A DNA stretch of 64,000 nt from an uncultured Acidimicrobiaceae bacterium (GCA_937975915.1 CALJTY010000015.1:16036-80035); one strand, 5' to 3'. Counted from the stretch's first letter, positions 33,306 through 41,544 are shown. The notes: generated from the letters alone by a model not told the origin. Numbers and translations are program-made.

Positions 33306-34595
33306 GTGTTTAGACGACTCGGGAATATTTTTAGGGTTCCAGACCTTCGCAATAAGGTCTTGTTCACCATTGCCATCATCAGCCTTTACCAATTGGGAGC
33401 GAACCTCCCAATTCCTGGTGTTAGCTGGACGCAAGTTCAACTACTCCAGTCAAAGGCTGGAGCGAGCGGTGTTCTTGGATTCCTAAACCTTTTCTCGGGT
33501 GGTGCACTTACTCGTCTGGCTGTTTTCGGACTTGGAATTATGCCTTACATTACGAGCTCAATTGTTGTGCAGCTTCTGACAACTGTTATTCCCAAGCTCG
33601 GTGAATGGCGTGACGAAGGCGCACTTGGTCAAAAGAAAATTACGCAAGCAACTAGGTATCTAACTATTGGACTGGCACTTCTTCAGTCGACCGGTCTTAT
33701 CTACGCATTCCACGGTCACGACCAGGCTCTGCTCGGATTCACCATTGATCTCATTCCTAAGTTCAACTTGGCCCTAGGCCTCTTTATGGTTGCGATCATG
33801 ACCGCAGGAACTGCATTCGTTATGTGGCTGGCTGAACTTATTACTCAGCGCGGTATTGGCCAGGGAATGTCACTGCTCATTTTCGCAAACGTTGTAGCGG
33901 GTCTGCCATCAGGTGGCGTTGCCGTGTGGAACGAAGGCGGACCAATCAAGTTCTTCACGATCCTGGCGATTTCAATCATCTTGCTCGTGATCATTGTCTA
34001 CGTGGACCAAGGTCAACGTCGCATTCCAGTGACGTTTGCTCGTCGCGTAGTTGGTCGAAAGGAAATGGGTGGAAACTCTACCTACATTCCTCTTAAGGTC
34101 AACCAATCGGGTGTTATTCCAATCATTTTCGCTTCTTCGGTGCTCTACATTCCAGTGTTGCTGTCAAACATTGTTCCTTGGGGCGGCTTCCAGAGATTCG
34201 TAACGAACTCGCTCAACCCAACGAGCTTCACCTACATTTTTGCTGACTTCATCTTGATTCTCGGATTCACGTTCTTCTACGTGTACATTGCGTTCGAACC
34301 TCACCAGCAGGCTGAAATGCTTCGCCAGCAAGGTGGCTTCGTTCCAGGAATCCGTCCAGGTCTTCCAACTGAGAAGTACTTCGCCAAGATGCTTTCACGC
34401 ATCACGGTTGTTGGTGCACTCTTCTTGGCTTCAGTTGCAGTTGTTCCAAGCATCTTGATGGCTATGTGGAACATCAACAAGTTCCCTTACTACGGAACCA
34501 CCCTTCTTATTGCAGTGGGAGTTGCACTCCAGACAATGCAGCAGATTGACTCACAACTCATGATGCGCAATTACGAAGGCTTCTTGAAGAAGTAG
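33306..34595 (+). CDS. secY: Preprotein translocase subunit SecY
   Basis: SecY is the protein-conducting channel for Sec export and membrane insertion. The 429-residue product has ten membrane helices, with the start GTG at 33306 (FRRLGNIFRVPDLRNKVLFT). The PITFARRVVGRK-type cytosolic loop reads RRIPVTFARRVVGRKEMGGNSTYIPLKVNQSGVIPIIFASS (about residues 238-278). It is followed by adk after 2 bp and map, the standard spc operon end. Both SecY and SecE are in this window. Confidence 0.97.
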   Translation: MFRRLGNIFRVPDLRNKVLFTIAIISLYQLGANLPIPGVSWTQVQLLQSKAGASGVLGFLNLFSGGALTRLAVFGLGIMPYITSSIVVQLLTTVIPKLGEWRDEGALGQKKITQATRYLTIGLALLQSTGLIYAFHGHDQALLGFTIDLIPKFNLALGLFMVAIMTAGTAFVMWLAELITQRGIGQGMSLLIFANVVAGLPSGGVAVWNEGGPIKFFTILAISIILLVIIVYVDQGQRRIPVTFARRVVGRKEMGGNSTYIPLKVNQSGVIPIIFASSVLYIPVLLSNIVPWGGFQRFVTNSLNPTSFTYIFADFILILGFTFFYVYIAFEPHQQAEMLRQQGGFVPGIRPGLPTEKYFAKMLSRITVVGALFLASVAVVPSILMAMWNINKFPYYGTTLLIAVGVALQTMQQIDSQLMMRNYEGFLKK

Positions 34596-34597
34596 CC

Positions 34598-35257
34598 ATG
34601 TCGGCACGTTTAAATCTTGTAGTACTTGGCAAGCAAGGCGCGGGTAAGGGCACCCAGTGCAAGCGTCTCGTTGACGACTACGTCATTCCACAGATCTCTA
34701 CTGGCGACATTCTCCGCGCTGCAGTAAAGGCCGGAACGCCACTTGGAAAAGAAGTCGCCGGCGTTCTTGAATCTGGTGGACTTGTTTCAGATGAACTTGT
34801 AAACAAGCTCGTGCTTGACCGCATGAACCAAGACGATGCTAAGCGCGGAGCTCTCTTTGACGGCTTCCCACGCACCCTTAACCAGGCTGAAGCACTCGAT
34901 GCGCTACTTGGTGAAGATGGCGTAAAGCTCGTTCTCAACCTTGACGTTTCCACCGAGCTCGTAACCGAGCGTCTTAGTTCACGTCGAGTGTGCCAAGAAT
35001 GCGGCACTATCTACAAAGACTCTGACATTGAAGCAATTTCTGGCACCTGCGAAAAGTGTGGCGGCGACGTTATCCAACGCGCAGATGACCGTCCTGAAGC
35101 CATTCGCAAGCGCCTTGACATCTACGAGCAAGACACCGCGCCGCTGCTTTCGTTCTACGAAAAGCGCGGGTTACTCGTTACAGTTAATGGCGATCAAACT
35201 CCGGACGAAGTAACGGCCGCTATTAAGAAAGTTGTCGCTGAGCGAGGACTCGCGTGA
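34598..35257 (+). CDS. adk: Adenylate kinase, zinc-lid form
   Basis: Adk catalyses ATP + AMP to 2 ADP in the cytosol. The 219-residue long form has the P-loop GKQGAGKGT (residues 11-19), the AMP-binding STGDILRAA and the FDGFPRT motif. The LID domain carries four cysteines (132, 135, 151, 154) in VCQECG and CEKCGG and should bind zinc. Mycobacterial and Streptomyces enzymes are shorter and lack the zinc lid, so the zinc-lid form is notable for an actinobacterium. It overlaps map by 4 bp. Confidence 0.96.
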   Translation: MSARLNLVVLGKQGAGKGTQCKRLVDDYVIPQISTGDILRAAVKAGTPLGKEVAGVLESGGLVSDELVNKLVLDRMNQDDAKRGALFDGFPRTLNQAEALDALLGEDGVKLVLNLDVSTELVTERLSSRRVCQECGTIYKDSDIEAISGTCEKCGGDVIQRADDRPEAIRKRLDIYEQDTAPLLSFYEKRGLLVTVNGDQTPDEVTAAIKKVVAERGLA

Positions 35258-35994
35258 GACGTTCAGCTGATGAGCTGAACAAAATGCGTAAGGCTGGCAA
35301 AGTTGTCGCCGAAATGCACGAAGCAACAAGAGCCGCAGTAAAGCCCGGCGTTACTTTGTTGCAATTGAATGAAATTGCGGCTGAAGTTATTGCCAAGCGC
35401 GGAGCTCGTTCAAACTTTCTCAACTATCACGGTTTTCCTGCAGTCATTTGCACGAGTCCGAACAACATGATTGTTCACGGTATTCCTGACGACACCAAAC
35501 TTCGTGAAGGCGACATCATCTCTATTGACTGTGGCGCAATCATTGAGGGCTACCACGGTGATGCCGCGTACACAATGGGTGTTGGAGAAATTAGTCCTGT
35601 GGCAAAGAAACTGATTGACATTACTGAGCGTTCAATGTGGGCTGGTATCGAGCAACTTAAAGCTGGTAACCGACTTCACGAAGTTGGTCGCGCGGTACAG
35701 AACGTGGCTGAAGCTGCTGGGTTCTCGGTTGTACGCGAATACGTTGGTCACGCAATTGGAACTGCGATGCACGAACAACCTCAGGTTCCTAACTACTGGC
35801 CGGGTTCAGGTGGACCAACACTGAAGACCGGCATGGTGTTTGCAATTGAGCCAATGATCAACGTTGGCTCAGCTGATACCTATGTGCTCGATGACGGTTG
35901 GGGAGTAATGACCCAAGACGGTGAACTCTCTGCGCACTTCGAGCACACCATTGCCGTTACCGACAATGGCCCAGAAGTCTTTACCGTTCTCTAG
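35254..35994 (+). CDS. map: Methionine aminopeptidase type I
   Basis: Map removes the initiator methionine from nascent proteins. The 246-residue product starts at GTG 35254, overlapping the adk stop (GTGA). The metal ligands are visible: Asp in SIDCGAII, Asp in GYHGDAAYT, His in VGHAIGTAMHEQPQVPNY, Glu in FAIEPM and Glu in AHFEHTIAV. The N-terminal SH3-binding extension of some actinobacterial type Ic enzymes is absent. It ends the spc transcription unit and overlaps the convergent LuxR-type gene by 4 bp. Confidence 0.96.
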   Translation: MRRSADELNKMRKAGKVVAEMHEATRAAVKPGVTLLQLNEIAAEVIAKRGARSNFLNYHGFPAVICTSPNNMIVHGIPDDTKLREGDIISIDCGAIIEGYHGDAAYTMGVGEISPVAKKLIDITERSMWAGIEQLKAGNRLHEVGRAVQNVAEAAGFSVVREYVGHAIGTAMHEQPQVPNYWPGSGGPTLKTGMVFAIEPMINVGSADTYVLDDGWGVMTQDGELSAHFEHTIAVTDNGPEVFTVL

Positions 35995-36449
35995 AGTTCG
36001 TCACTGCGGCGCTGGCTAACGAGCGCAATTTCAGTCCGGTTCGATAGCCCTAACTTGTCCAGAATCATAGAGACATAATTTCTGATTGTGTTCTGGGACA
36101 AATTGATCGTTTGCGCTATTTCCTTGTTGCTCATTCCCTCGGCCAGTAATGCGAATACTCGGAGTTCTTGAGCGTTCAGTTGCTGGACCCGCATGTTCTC
36201 CTGGGCCCGTCGGCTTTCTCGAAGCTGTAGGTGTTCGAGATCCTGCTGGGATAAAACATGGGGAGTGAGACTGTTTATTACCGCCGTGAGCTCTAGGTCA
36301 GCAGTTTTTAACTGGTCCTTGGTGAGGTTCGAGGCCACATTTTCACAGGCAATGTCTAGTGCTGCACGGGCTTTTGCCAGGTGGCTCAACACAGAATCCA
36401 GGTATTCACGCTCGGCTCTTTCTGGCGAATGTGGGTTGAGAAGTGGCAT
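35991..36449 (-). CDS. Orphan LuxR-type HTH regulator without receiver domain
   Basis: A 152-residue protein. Residues 91-145 form a clear LuxR/FixJ-type helix-turn-helix: LNAQELRVFALLAEGMSNKEIAQTINLSQNTIRNYVSMILDKLGLSNRTEI. The N-terminal 85 residues are helical and charged, without a phospho-receiver Asp, PAS or autoinducer domain that I can recognise. The protein probably dimerises or senses a partner through these helices. It sits between map (convergent, 4-bp overlap) and the divergent infA promoter 91 bp away, splitting what is usually an unbroken ribosomal cluster. A role in ribosomal or infA control is possible but only inferred from position. Confidence 0.78.
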   Translation of the reverse strand: MPLLNPHSPERAEREYLDSVLSHLAKARAALDIACENVASNLTKDQLKTADLELTAVINSLTPHVLSQQDLEHLQLRESRRAQENMRVQQLNAQELRVFALLAEGMSNKEIAQTINLSQNTIRNYVSMILDKLGLSNRTEIALVSQRRSDEL

Positions 36450-36517
36450 ACCTCCACCCTCTCACGCCCCAGCCCCAGTAGGTGGGCAGGGCAAAACCCA
36501 GGAAATCAGGCCCGCTT

Positions 36518-36545
36518 TTGCGTTTTTCTGAAAATTCGGTAGAAT
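36518..36545 (+). promoter_or_regulatory. Promoter for infA and the alpha operon
   Basis: TTGCGT (36518-36523) and TAGAAT (36540-36545) are 16 bp apart. It drives infA, rpmJ, rpsM, rpsK, rpsD, rpoA and rplQ and lies upstream of two hairpins in the leader. It diverges from the LuxR-type gene. Confidence 0.6.
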
Positions 36546-36553
36546 AGTCAGCC

Positions 36554-36607
36554 GACCTCTTAAGAAGTACATGAGGTCAAACACGAGGAAGTTTTTGCTT
36601 CTTCGTG
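36554..36607 (+). promoter_or_regulatory. Two stem-loops in the infA leader
   Basis: The first is GACCTC (36554-36559) with GAGGTC (36573-36578). The second is a 10-bp stem CACGAGGAAG (36582-36591) with CTTCTTCGTG (36598-36607) around TTTTTG, containing one G-T pair. They end 19 nt before the AAGGAG of infA. They could control access to the unusual CTG start. There is no T tract, so termination is unlikely. Confidence 0.5.
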
Positions 36608-36638
36608 CCCCCGTAGTCACGTAACAAGGAGAAAGAAC

Positions 36639-36863
36639 CTGAGTAAGCCAAAGGAAGATGCGTTCACCGTTGAGGGAACTGTCGTCGAGCCTCTACCAAA
36701 TGCAATGTTTCGAGTTGAACTCGAGAACGGTTACACCGTCCTCGCTCACAGCTCAGGAAAAATGCGCATGCACCGCATCCGTATTCTCCCAGGAGACAAA
36801 GTACAAGTTGAGATCACTCCATACGACATGACACGCGGCCGTATTACCTACCGCTACAAATAA
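36639..36863 (+). CDS. infA: Translation initiation factor IF-1, apparent CTG start
   Basis: IF-1 blocks the ribosomal A site during initiation. The frame reads SKPKEDAFTVEGTVVEPLPN then AMFRVELENGYTVLAHSSGKMRMHRIRILPGDKVQVEITPYDMTRGRITYRYK, an unmistakable OB-fold IF-1. With a start at CTG 36639 it is 74 residues, the normal size. AAGGAG (36626-36631) stands 7 nt before this codon, an ideal spacing. No in-frame ATG, GTG or TTG occurs between the upstream region and the conserved domain; the ATG at 36658 is out of frame. Family IF-1 has a conserved SGKMR segment with HI before it; here the residues are HS. rpmJ follows after 31 bp. Confidence 0.93.
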   Translation: MSKPKEDAFTVEGTVVEPLPNAMFRVELENGYTVLAHSSGKMRMHRIRILPGDKVQVEITPYDMTRGRITYRYK

Positions 36864-36894
36864 CTCAAGTTCTTAGAGATCGAGAAAGAAAAAC

Positions 36895-37008
36895 ATGAAA
36901 GTTCGCGCGAGCGTAAAGCCCATGTGTGAGAAGTGCAAAGTCATTCGACGAGAAGGTCACGTCCGCGTGATCTGCGATAACCCACGCCACAAGCAGCGTC
37001 AGGGCTAG
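36895..37008 (+). CDS. rpmJ: 50S ribosomal protein L36 (bL36), zinc form
   Basis: L36 is a 37-residue zinc-ribbon protein at the base of the L7/L12 stalk region. It reads KVRASVKPMCEKCKVIRREG with Cys11, Cys14, Cys27 and His32 as zinc ligands, the C+ form. The ATG at 36895 has a GAGAAAGAAAAA purine stretch upstream. rpsM follows after 10 bp with AGGAG. Too short for most gene finders but clear. Confidence 0.95.
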   Translation: MKVRASVKPMCEKCKVIRREGHVRVICDNPRHKQRQG

Positions 37009-37018
37009 GAGAAAAAAG

Positions 37019-37396
37019 ATGGCCCGTATTGCAGGAGTAGACATCCCACGCGACAAGCGCACGGTGATCTCACTTACATATATCTATGGTGTTGGACCGA
37101 CAAAGGCTAAGCAGGCCTGCGAGGCAACCGGCATTGACGAGTCTGTTCGCGTGAAGGACCTCACAGAGGCTGACGTTAACAAGCTTCGTGCGTACATTGA
37201 CCAGAACATCACTGTTGAAGGTGACCTTCGTCGTGACGTCGCACAAGACATCAAGCGCAAGATGGAAATTAACTGCCTACAAGGAGTCCGTCACCGCAAG
37301 GGTCTGCCTGTTCGTGGACAGCGCACCCGCACAAATGCTCGTACCCGTAAGGGACCAAAGCGCACAGTCGCTGGTAAGAAGAAGGTCGTTAAGTAA
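37019..37396 (+). CDS. rpsM: 30S ribosomal protein S13 (uS13)
   Basis: S13 makes intersubunit bridges and contacts P-site tRNA. The 125-residue protein begins ARIAGVDIPRDKRTVISLTYIYGVGPTKAKQ and has the C-terminal basic tail HRKGLPVRGQRTRTNARTRKGPKRTVAGKKK. GCTAGGAGAAAAAAG precedes the ATG. The stop overlaps the rpsK start by one base. Confidence 0.97.
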   Translation: MARIAGVDIPRDKRTVISLTYIYGVGPTKAKQACEATGIDESVRVKDLTEADVNKLRAYIDQNITVEGDLRRDVAQDIKRKMEINCLQGVRHRKGLPVRGQRTRTNARTRKGPKRTVAGKKKVVK

Positions 37397-37797
37397 TGGC
37401 AACCGCTAAGCCGTCAGCAGCTCGTAAGACTCGTAAGAAGGAACGTAAGAACGTTGCCTTCGGCGTGGCTCACATCAAGAGTTCGTTCAACAACACAATC
37501 GTGTCAATCACTGACCCAGAAGGAAACGTCCTTTCATGGGCTTCATCTGGTCAGGTCGGCTTTAAGGGTTCACGTAAGTCAACCCCTTACGCTGCCCAGC
37601 TCGCTGCTGAAAAGTGCGCGCGTGCTGCAATTGAACACGGCATCAAGAAGGTTGACGTACTGGTTCGTGGTCCTGGCTCAGGCCGTGAGACTGCAATTCG
37701 ATCACTCGCTGCTGCGGGTATTGAAGTTGTCAAGATCCAAGACGTAACACCACTAGCTCACAATGGTTGCCGCCCTAAGAAGCGCAAGCGAGGTTAA
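37396..37797 (+). CDS. rpsK: 30S ribosomal protein S11 (uS11)
   Basis: S11 forms the platform that holds the mRNA and Shine-Dalgarno duplex. The 133-residue product contains GVAHIKSSFNNTIVSITDPEGNVLSWASSGQVGFKGSRKSTPYAAQLAAE and ends NGCRPKKRKRG. Standard length, standard place after rpsM. Confidence 0.97.
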   Translation: MATAKPSAARKTRKKERKNVAFGVAHIKSSFNNTIVSITDPEGNVLSWASSGQVGFKGSRKSTPYAAQLAAEKCARAAIEHGIKKVDVLVRGPGSGRETAIRSLAAAGIEVVKIQDVTPLAHNGCRPKKRKRG

Positions 37798-37803
37798 GGA
37801 AAA

Positions 37804-38448
37804 ATGGCTCGTTACACAGGACCAGTTTGTCGACTCTGTCGTCGCGAACGTACAAAGTTGTACTTGAAGGGTGAGCGTTGCTTCACTTTGAAGTGCCCAG
37901 TCTCAGAAAACTCTGACCGTCAGAAGCGCGCATTCCCACCAGGCATGCACGGCGCTAATCGTCAGCGTCAAGGCTCTGAATACCTTGGCCAGCTTCGTGA
38001 GAAGCAGAAGGCTCGTCGTATCTACGGTCTTCTTGAAAAGCAGTTCCGCAACCTCTACGAAGAGGCAAGCCGCCGTCCTGGCATCACTGGAACGAACTTG
38101 CTTCAGTTCCTTGAGCTTCGTCTTGACAATGTTGCGTACCGCGCAGGTTGGGGTGCATCACGCGCTCAGGCCCGCCAGCTTGTTCGTCACGGTCACGTGA
38201 CTATCAATGGCAAGCGCGTAACTATTCCTTCGTACCGTGTGCGTCCTGGCGAAGTGATTGCTCTTAAGGCAGTTACTCGCGAGAACTTCAACGTCAAGCG
38301 CAACGCTGACGTACTGGAGCGCAACGTACCAGGCTGGTTGGAAACTTCTGAGAACGGCTTTGCAGTTACCGTTCGCGTTGTTCCAGCTCGCGAGCAAATC
38401 ACCGAAACCATCCAAGAGCAACTCATCGTTGAGTTGTACTCCAAGTAA
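37804..38448 (+). CDS. rpsD: 30S ribosomal protein S4 (uS4), zinc form
   Basis: S4 nucleates 30S body assembly and in E. coli represses the alpha operon. The 214-residue product has an N-terminal zinc knuckle with Cys9, Cys12, Cys26 and Cys31, so this is the C+ type. The S4 RNA-binding domain is seen in LELRLDNVAYRAGWGASRAQARQLVRHGHVTINGKRVTIPSYRVRPG. It is placed between rpsK and rpoA. Confidence 0.97.
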   Translation: MARYTGPVCRLCRRERTKLYLKGERCFTLKCPVSENSDRQKRAFPPGMHGANRQRQGSEYLGQLREKQKARRIYGLLEKQFRNLYEEASRRPGITGTNLLQFLELRLDNVAYRAGWGASRAQARQLVRHGHVTINGKRVTIPSYRVRPGEVIALKAVTRENFNVKRNADVLERNVPGWLETSENGFAVTVRVVPAREQITETIQEQLIVELYSK

Positions 38449-38470
38449 CCGAAAGACTTAAGGAGTCCCC

Positions 38471-39412
38471 ATGCTTATTATCCAACGTCCAACAATCGAA
38501 GCCCTTGGCGACGAAATCAACAACACCCAATCATTTGGCATCGGACCACTCGACCCAGGATTCGGTCACACGCTTGGTAACTCATTGCGTCGCACCCTTC
38601 TTTCATCGATCCCAGGTGCTGCTGCAACACGCGTGAAGTTCGACGCTGTCTTGCACGAATTTGGTGTCATCGAAGGTGTTAAGGAAGACGTCCAGGACAT
38701 CTGCCTTAACTTGAAGGACCTCCTTCTTATTGTTCACTCAGACGAGCCAGTAACACTTCGTCTCGACAAGAAGACTGAAGGACCTGTCACTGCACGTGAC
38801 CTTTCAACTACTGCTGATGTTGAGATTCTCAACCCAGACCTTCACCTTGCTTACATCACATCTGCAAAGTCATCACTTAGCTTCGAGCTCACAGTAGAGC
38901 GCGGCAAGGGATACGTAGGAGCTGAAGGCAACAAGGGTTCTTCAACCATTGGTGTTATTCCACTCGACGCAATCTTCACACCTGTTCGCCGTGTGAGCTT
39001 CGAAATCTTCCCAGTTCGTGTTGAGCAGTCAAAGGACTTCGACCGTCTCGTTATCGAAATCGAAACTGACGGAACCGTAAGCCCACAAGAATCACTTGCT
39101 TCAGCTGGAAAGACACTCGGTTCACTTGTTGAACTGATTGGTGACTTTGACAACGAAGCACCAGCTCTTGAGCTTGGTGACGTTGGATCAGCACAAGCTG
39201 CAGCTTCTGAGCTTGACATTCGAATTGAAGAACTCGGCCTTACCGAGCGTTCACGTAACTGCCTTAAGCGCGCTGGCATCAACACAATTGCTCAGCTCGT
39301 TAACGCAACAGAGCGTGACCTTACATCCATCACAAACTTCGGTGCTACGTCACTGAAGGACGTGAATGACCGCCTCGAAGAGCGTGGTCTTTCACTTCGA
39401 CTAGAGGACTAA
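38471..39412 (+). CDS. rpoA: DNA-directed RNA polymerase subunit alpha
   Basis: Alpha dimerises to start polymerase assembly and its C-terminal domain contacts UP elements and activators. The 313-residue product has the N-terminal domain (FGIGPLDPGFGHTLGNSLRRTLLSSIPGAA) and a C-terminal domain from about residue 250 with the helix-hairpin-helix ELGLTERSRNCLKRAGINTIAQL. AAGGAG precedes the ATG. rplQ follows after 2 bp. Confidence 0.97.
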   Translation: MLIIQRPTIEALGDEINNTQSFGIGPLDPGFGHTLGNSLRRTLLSSIPGAAATRVKFDAVLHEFGVIEGVKEDVQDICLNLKDLLLIVHSDEPVTLRLDKKTEGPVTARDLSTTADVEILNPDLHLAYITSAKSSLSFELTVERGKGYVGAEGNKGSSTIGVIPLDAIFTPVRRVSFEIFPVRVEQSKDFDRLVIEIETDGTVSPQESLASAGKTLGSLVELIGDFDNEAPALELGDVGSAQAAASELDIRIEELGLTERSRNCLKRAGINTIAQLVNATERDLTSITNFGATSLKDVNDRLEERGLSLRLED

Positions 39413-39414
39413 TT

Positions 39415-39777
39415 ATGTTAGGTGCACCAAAGAAGGGCCCACGTTTCGGTGGAAGCTCATCACACCAGAAGGCAATGTACGCAAACCTTGTTTCGTCACT
39501 TATTGCTGCTGAAGGAATCGTTACAACAGAAGCTAAGGCCAAGGCCCTTCGTCCCATCGTGGAGAAGGTCGTAACCGCAGCCAAGAACTCCCCAGAGGGT
39601 TCAGTGCACGCTCAGCGTCGTGTCGTTGCGTTCATTCGCGACAAGGACATGGCTCACAAGTTGTTCACTGAAATTGCTCCTCGTTACAAGGAGCGTCCTG
39701 GTGGTTACACCCGCATCTTGAAGCTTGGGCCGCGTCAGGGTGACAATGCCCCTATGGCGCGCATTGAGTTCGTTTGA
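39415..39777 (+). CDS. rplQ: 50S ribosomal protein L17 (bL17)
   Basis: L17 lies near the tunnel exit of the 50S subunit. The 120-residue product has KKGPRFGGSSSHQKAMYANLVSSLIAAEGIVTTEAKAKALRPIVEKVVT and GGYTRILKLGPRQGDNAPMARIEFV. The long C-terminal extension often found in actinobacterial L17 is absent. The 3' end overlaps the probable start of truA in another frame. Confidence 0.97.
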   Translation: MLGAPKKGPRFGGSSSHQKAMYANLVSSLIAAEGIVTTEAKAKALRPIVEKVVTAAKNSPEGSVHAQRRVVAFIRDKDMAHKLFTEIAPRYKERPGGYTRILKLGPRQGDNAPMARIEFV

Positions 39778-40633
39778 TCCATCAGTAGTCGCTACCGAAA
39801 GGTGGCGTCTTGACCTCGCCTATGACGGCAGAGGTTTTAGTGGATTTGCCTATCAGCCAGAAGTCACCACAGTTGTTGGAGTCCTTCGCGTCGCACTTGC
39901 AACGACCCTTCGTCTAAAAGAAGAGCCAGACATTATTGGTGCGGGTCGCACTGACGCTGGCGTGCACGCATTCGCACAAGTTGTCCACGTTGATCTACCC
40001 GTTCAGTTCTTTCCTGACGAGCGCGGAGAACCGGTACAGCGTCTTCTTAACTCTCTCAACATGCAACTTCGTGGACAGATCCGTGTTCTGAAAGCACAGC
40101 GCGTTAGTGCTGACTTTGATGCACGCCACTCTGCACTGTGGCGCGAATACCGCTACCTAGTTTTTGAATCAGATCCTCCAGCGCTAGCGCTTACGAACAG
40201 CTTCGCGTGGAGCGTTGAAGGACCTCTCGACATTGACGCCATGAATAGAGCTGGCCAACAGTGCATTGGAACGTATGACTTTCGCTCGTTTTGTCGCCGC
40301 CCCACTAACGCTGGACCGGAGGACCCGCTGCTTCGCCGCGTTATTTCAGTGAGGTGGGAACGGGTCCCTGACGAGTGGGCCATGAGCCCCACCGGAGAGC
40401 CAGTGCTTCGCCTCAACATCAGGGCCCAGTCCTTTTGCCACAACATGGTCCGCAATCTGGTCTCCACCATGGTCGCCGTAGGGCGAGGGGACATCCCCGA
40501 AAACACCATTAAAGACCGCCTGGAGACCCCTCAGAGGGATCATTTGCCATCGGCGGCCCCACCCGAGGGTCTGAGCCTTGTCGGGGTCGGATACGAGGAA
40601 TTTGCTGGCGGCCCCTCCGGTTTCGTAAGATAG
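39746..40633 (+). CDS. truA: tRNA pseudouridine synthase A
   Basis: TruA makes pseudouridine at positions 38-40 of tRNA anticodon stems. The catalytic Asp70 is in GAGRTDAGVHAFAQVVH. SFCRRPTNAGPEDPLLRRV and QSFCHNMVRNLVSTMVAVGRG are family motifs. The start is uncertain: ATG 39746, GTG 39740 and TTG 39764 all lie inside the end of rplQ and none has a strong Shine-Dalgarno, so translational coupling is likely. From ATG 39746 the protein has 295 residues, slightly longer than typical TruA. The last ~170 bp are more GC-rich than the surroundings and contain the promoter of rplM. Confidence 0.92.
   Translation: MPLWRALSSFDPSVVATERWRLDLAYDGRGFSGFAYQPEVTTVVGVLRVALATTLRLKEEPDIIGAGRTDAGVHAFAQVVHVDLPVQFFPDERGEPVQRLLNSLNMQLRGQIRVLKAQRVSADFDARHSALWREYRYLVFESDPPALALTNSFAWSVEGPLDIDAMNRAGQQCIGTYDFRSFCRRPTNAGPEDPLLRRVISVRWERVPDEWAMSPTGEPVLRLNIRAQSFCHNMVRNLVSTMVAVGRGDIPENTIKDRLETPQRDHLPSAAPPEGLSLVGVGYEEFAGGPSGFVR
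40602..40631 (+). promoter_or_regulatory. Promoter for rplM-rpsI
   Basis: TTGCTG (40602-40607) and TAAGAT (40626-40631) are 18 bp apart and lie within the 3' end of truA. The -10 and following bases closely resemble the rpsL promoter (19172-19201). Confidence 0.65.
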
Positions 40634-40690
40634 AGAGTCCCTTAGGAGTCCCACGCTGGTGACCCCCTAAAGATCGCTGAAAGAAGAATT

Positions 40691-41137
40691 GTGAAGACCT
40701 TTACTCCAAAAACAGCCGAGATTTCTCGCGACTGGTTAGTCATTGACGCAGAAGGACTTGTCCTTGGCCGCGTGGCAACAGTTGCTGCTTCACTACTTCG
40801 TGGAAAGCACCGCGTCACCTTTGCTTCACACATGGACATGGGCGACAACGTCATCATCATCAACGCAGACAAAGTAGTCATTACTTCTAACAAGGCAACG
40901 CAGAACTTCCGTTACCGTCACTCTGGTTACCCAGGTGGAATTCGTTCAACATCATGGGGAACACTTCTTGCCGATGACCCAGAAAAGTTCGTGTACGACG
41001 CAGTTAAGGGAATGATTCCTAAGAACCGTCTTGGTCGTCAAGTAATGGCGAAGCTTCACGTTTACAAGGGCGCAGAGCACCCACACATTGCTCAAGCACC
41101 AAAGATGTACGACACCTCGGCAATCCGCCGCGGTTAA
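40691..41137 (+). CDS. rplM: 50S ribosomal protein L13 (uL13)
   Basis: L13 is an early 50S assembly protein. The 148-residue product begins KTFTPKTAEISRDWLVIDAEGLVLGRVATVAASLLRGKHRVTFASHMDMGD and ends with the usual HPHIAQAPKMY. The start is GTG at 40691 after GAAAGAAGAATT. rpsI follows after 11 bp in the conserved pair. Confidence 0.97.
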   Translation: MKTFTPKTAEISRDWLVIDAEGLVLGRVATVAASLLRGKHRVTFASHMDMGDNVIIINADKVVITSNKATQNFRYRHSGYPGGIRSTSWGTLLADDPEKFVYDAVKGMIPKNRLGRQVMAKLHVYKGAEHPHIAQAPKMYDTSAIRRG

Positions 41138-41148
41138 GGAGAAAATTC

Positions 41149-41544
41149 GTGTCAACAATTCCACTCACACAAACAACTGGCCGCCGCAAGGAAGCAGTTG
41201 CTCGCGTACGTCTTCGTCCAGGAACTGGAACGATCACTATTAACTCACGCGCATTCGACAACTACTTCACATCAGCAACACACCGCCAGATGGTGATGGA
41301 ACCACTTCGTCTTACTGACCAGCAGCAGACCTACGACATCGACGTAACAATCGAAGGTGGCGGAACTGCAGGACAGGCCGGAGCACTTCGCCTCGGAATC
41401 GCACGTTCACTTCTTGAGCTCGACGAAGCAACTCGTCCAGCCCTTAAGAAGGCCGGACTCCTTACTCGCGACTCTCGCAAGAAGGAATCGAAGAAGTACG
41501 GTCTCAAGAAGGCCCGTAAGGCGCCTCAGTACTCGAAGCGTTAA
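41149..41544 (+). CDS. rpsI: 30S ribosomal protein S9 (uS9)
   Basis: S9 reaches P-site tRNA with its basic tail. The 131-residue product has TTGRRKEAVARVRLRPGTGTITINSR and the closing segment LTRDSRKKESKKYGLKKARKAPQYSKR. The GTG start at 41149 has TAAGGAGAAAATTC upstream. The TAATG stop overlaps the glmM start. Confidence 0.97.
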   Translation: MSTIPLTQTTGRRKEAVARVRLRPGTGTITINSRAFDNYFTSATHRQMVMEPLRLTDQQQTYDIDVTIEGGGTAGQAGALRLGIARSLLELDEATRPALKKAGLLTRDSRKKESKKYGLKKARKAPQYSKR

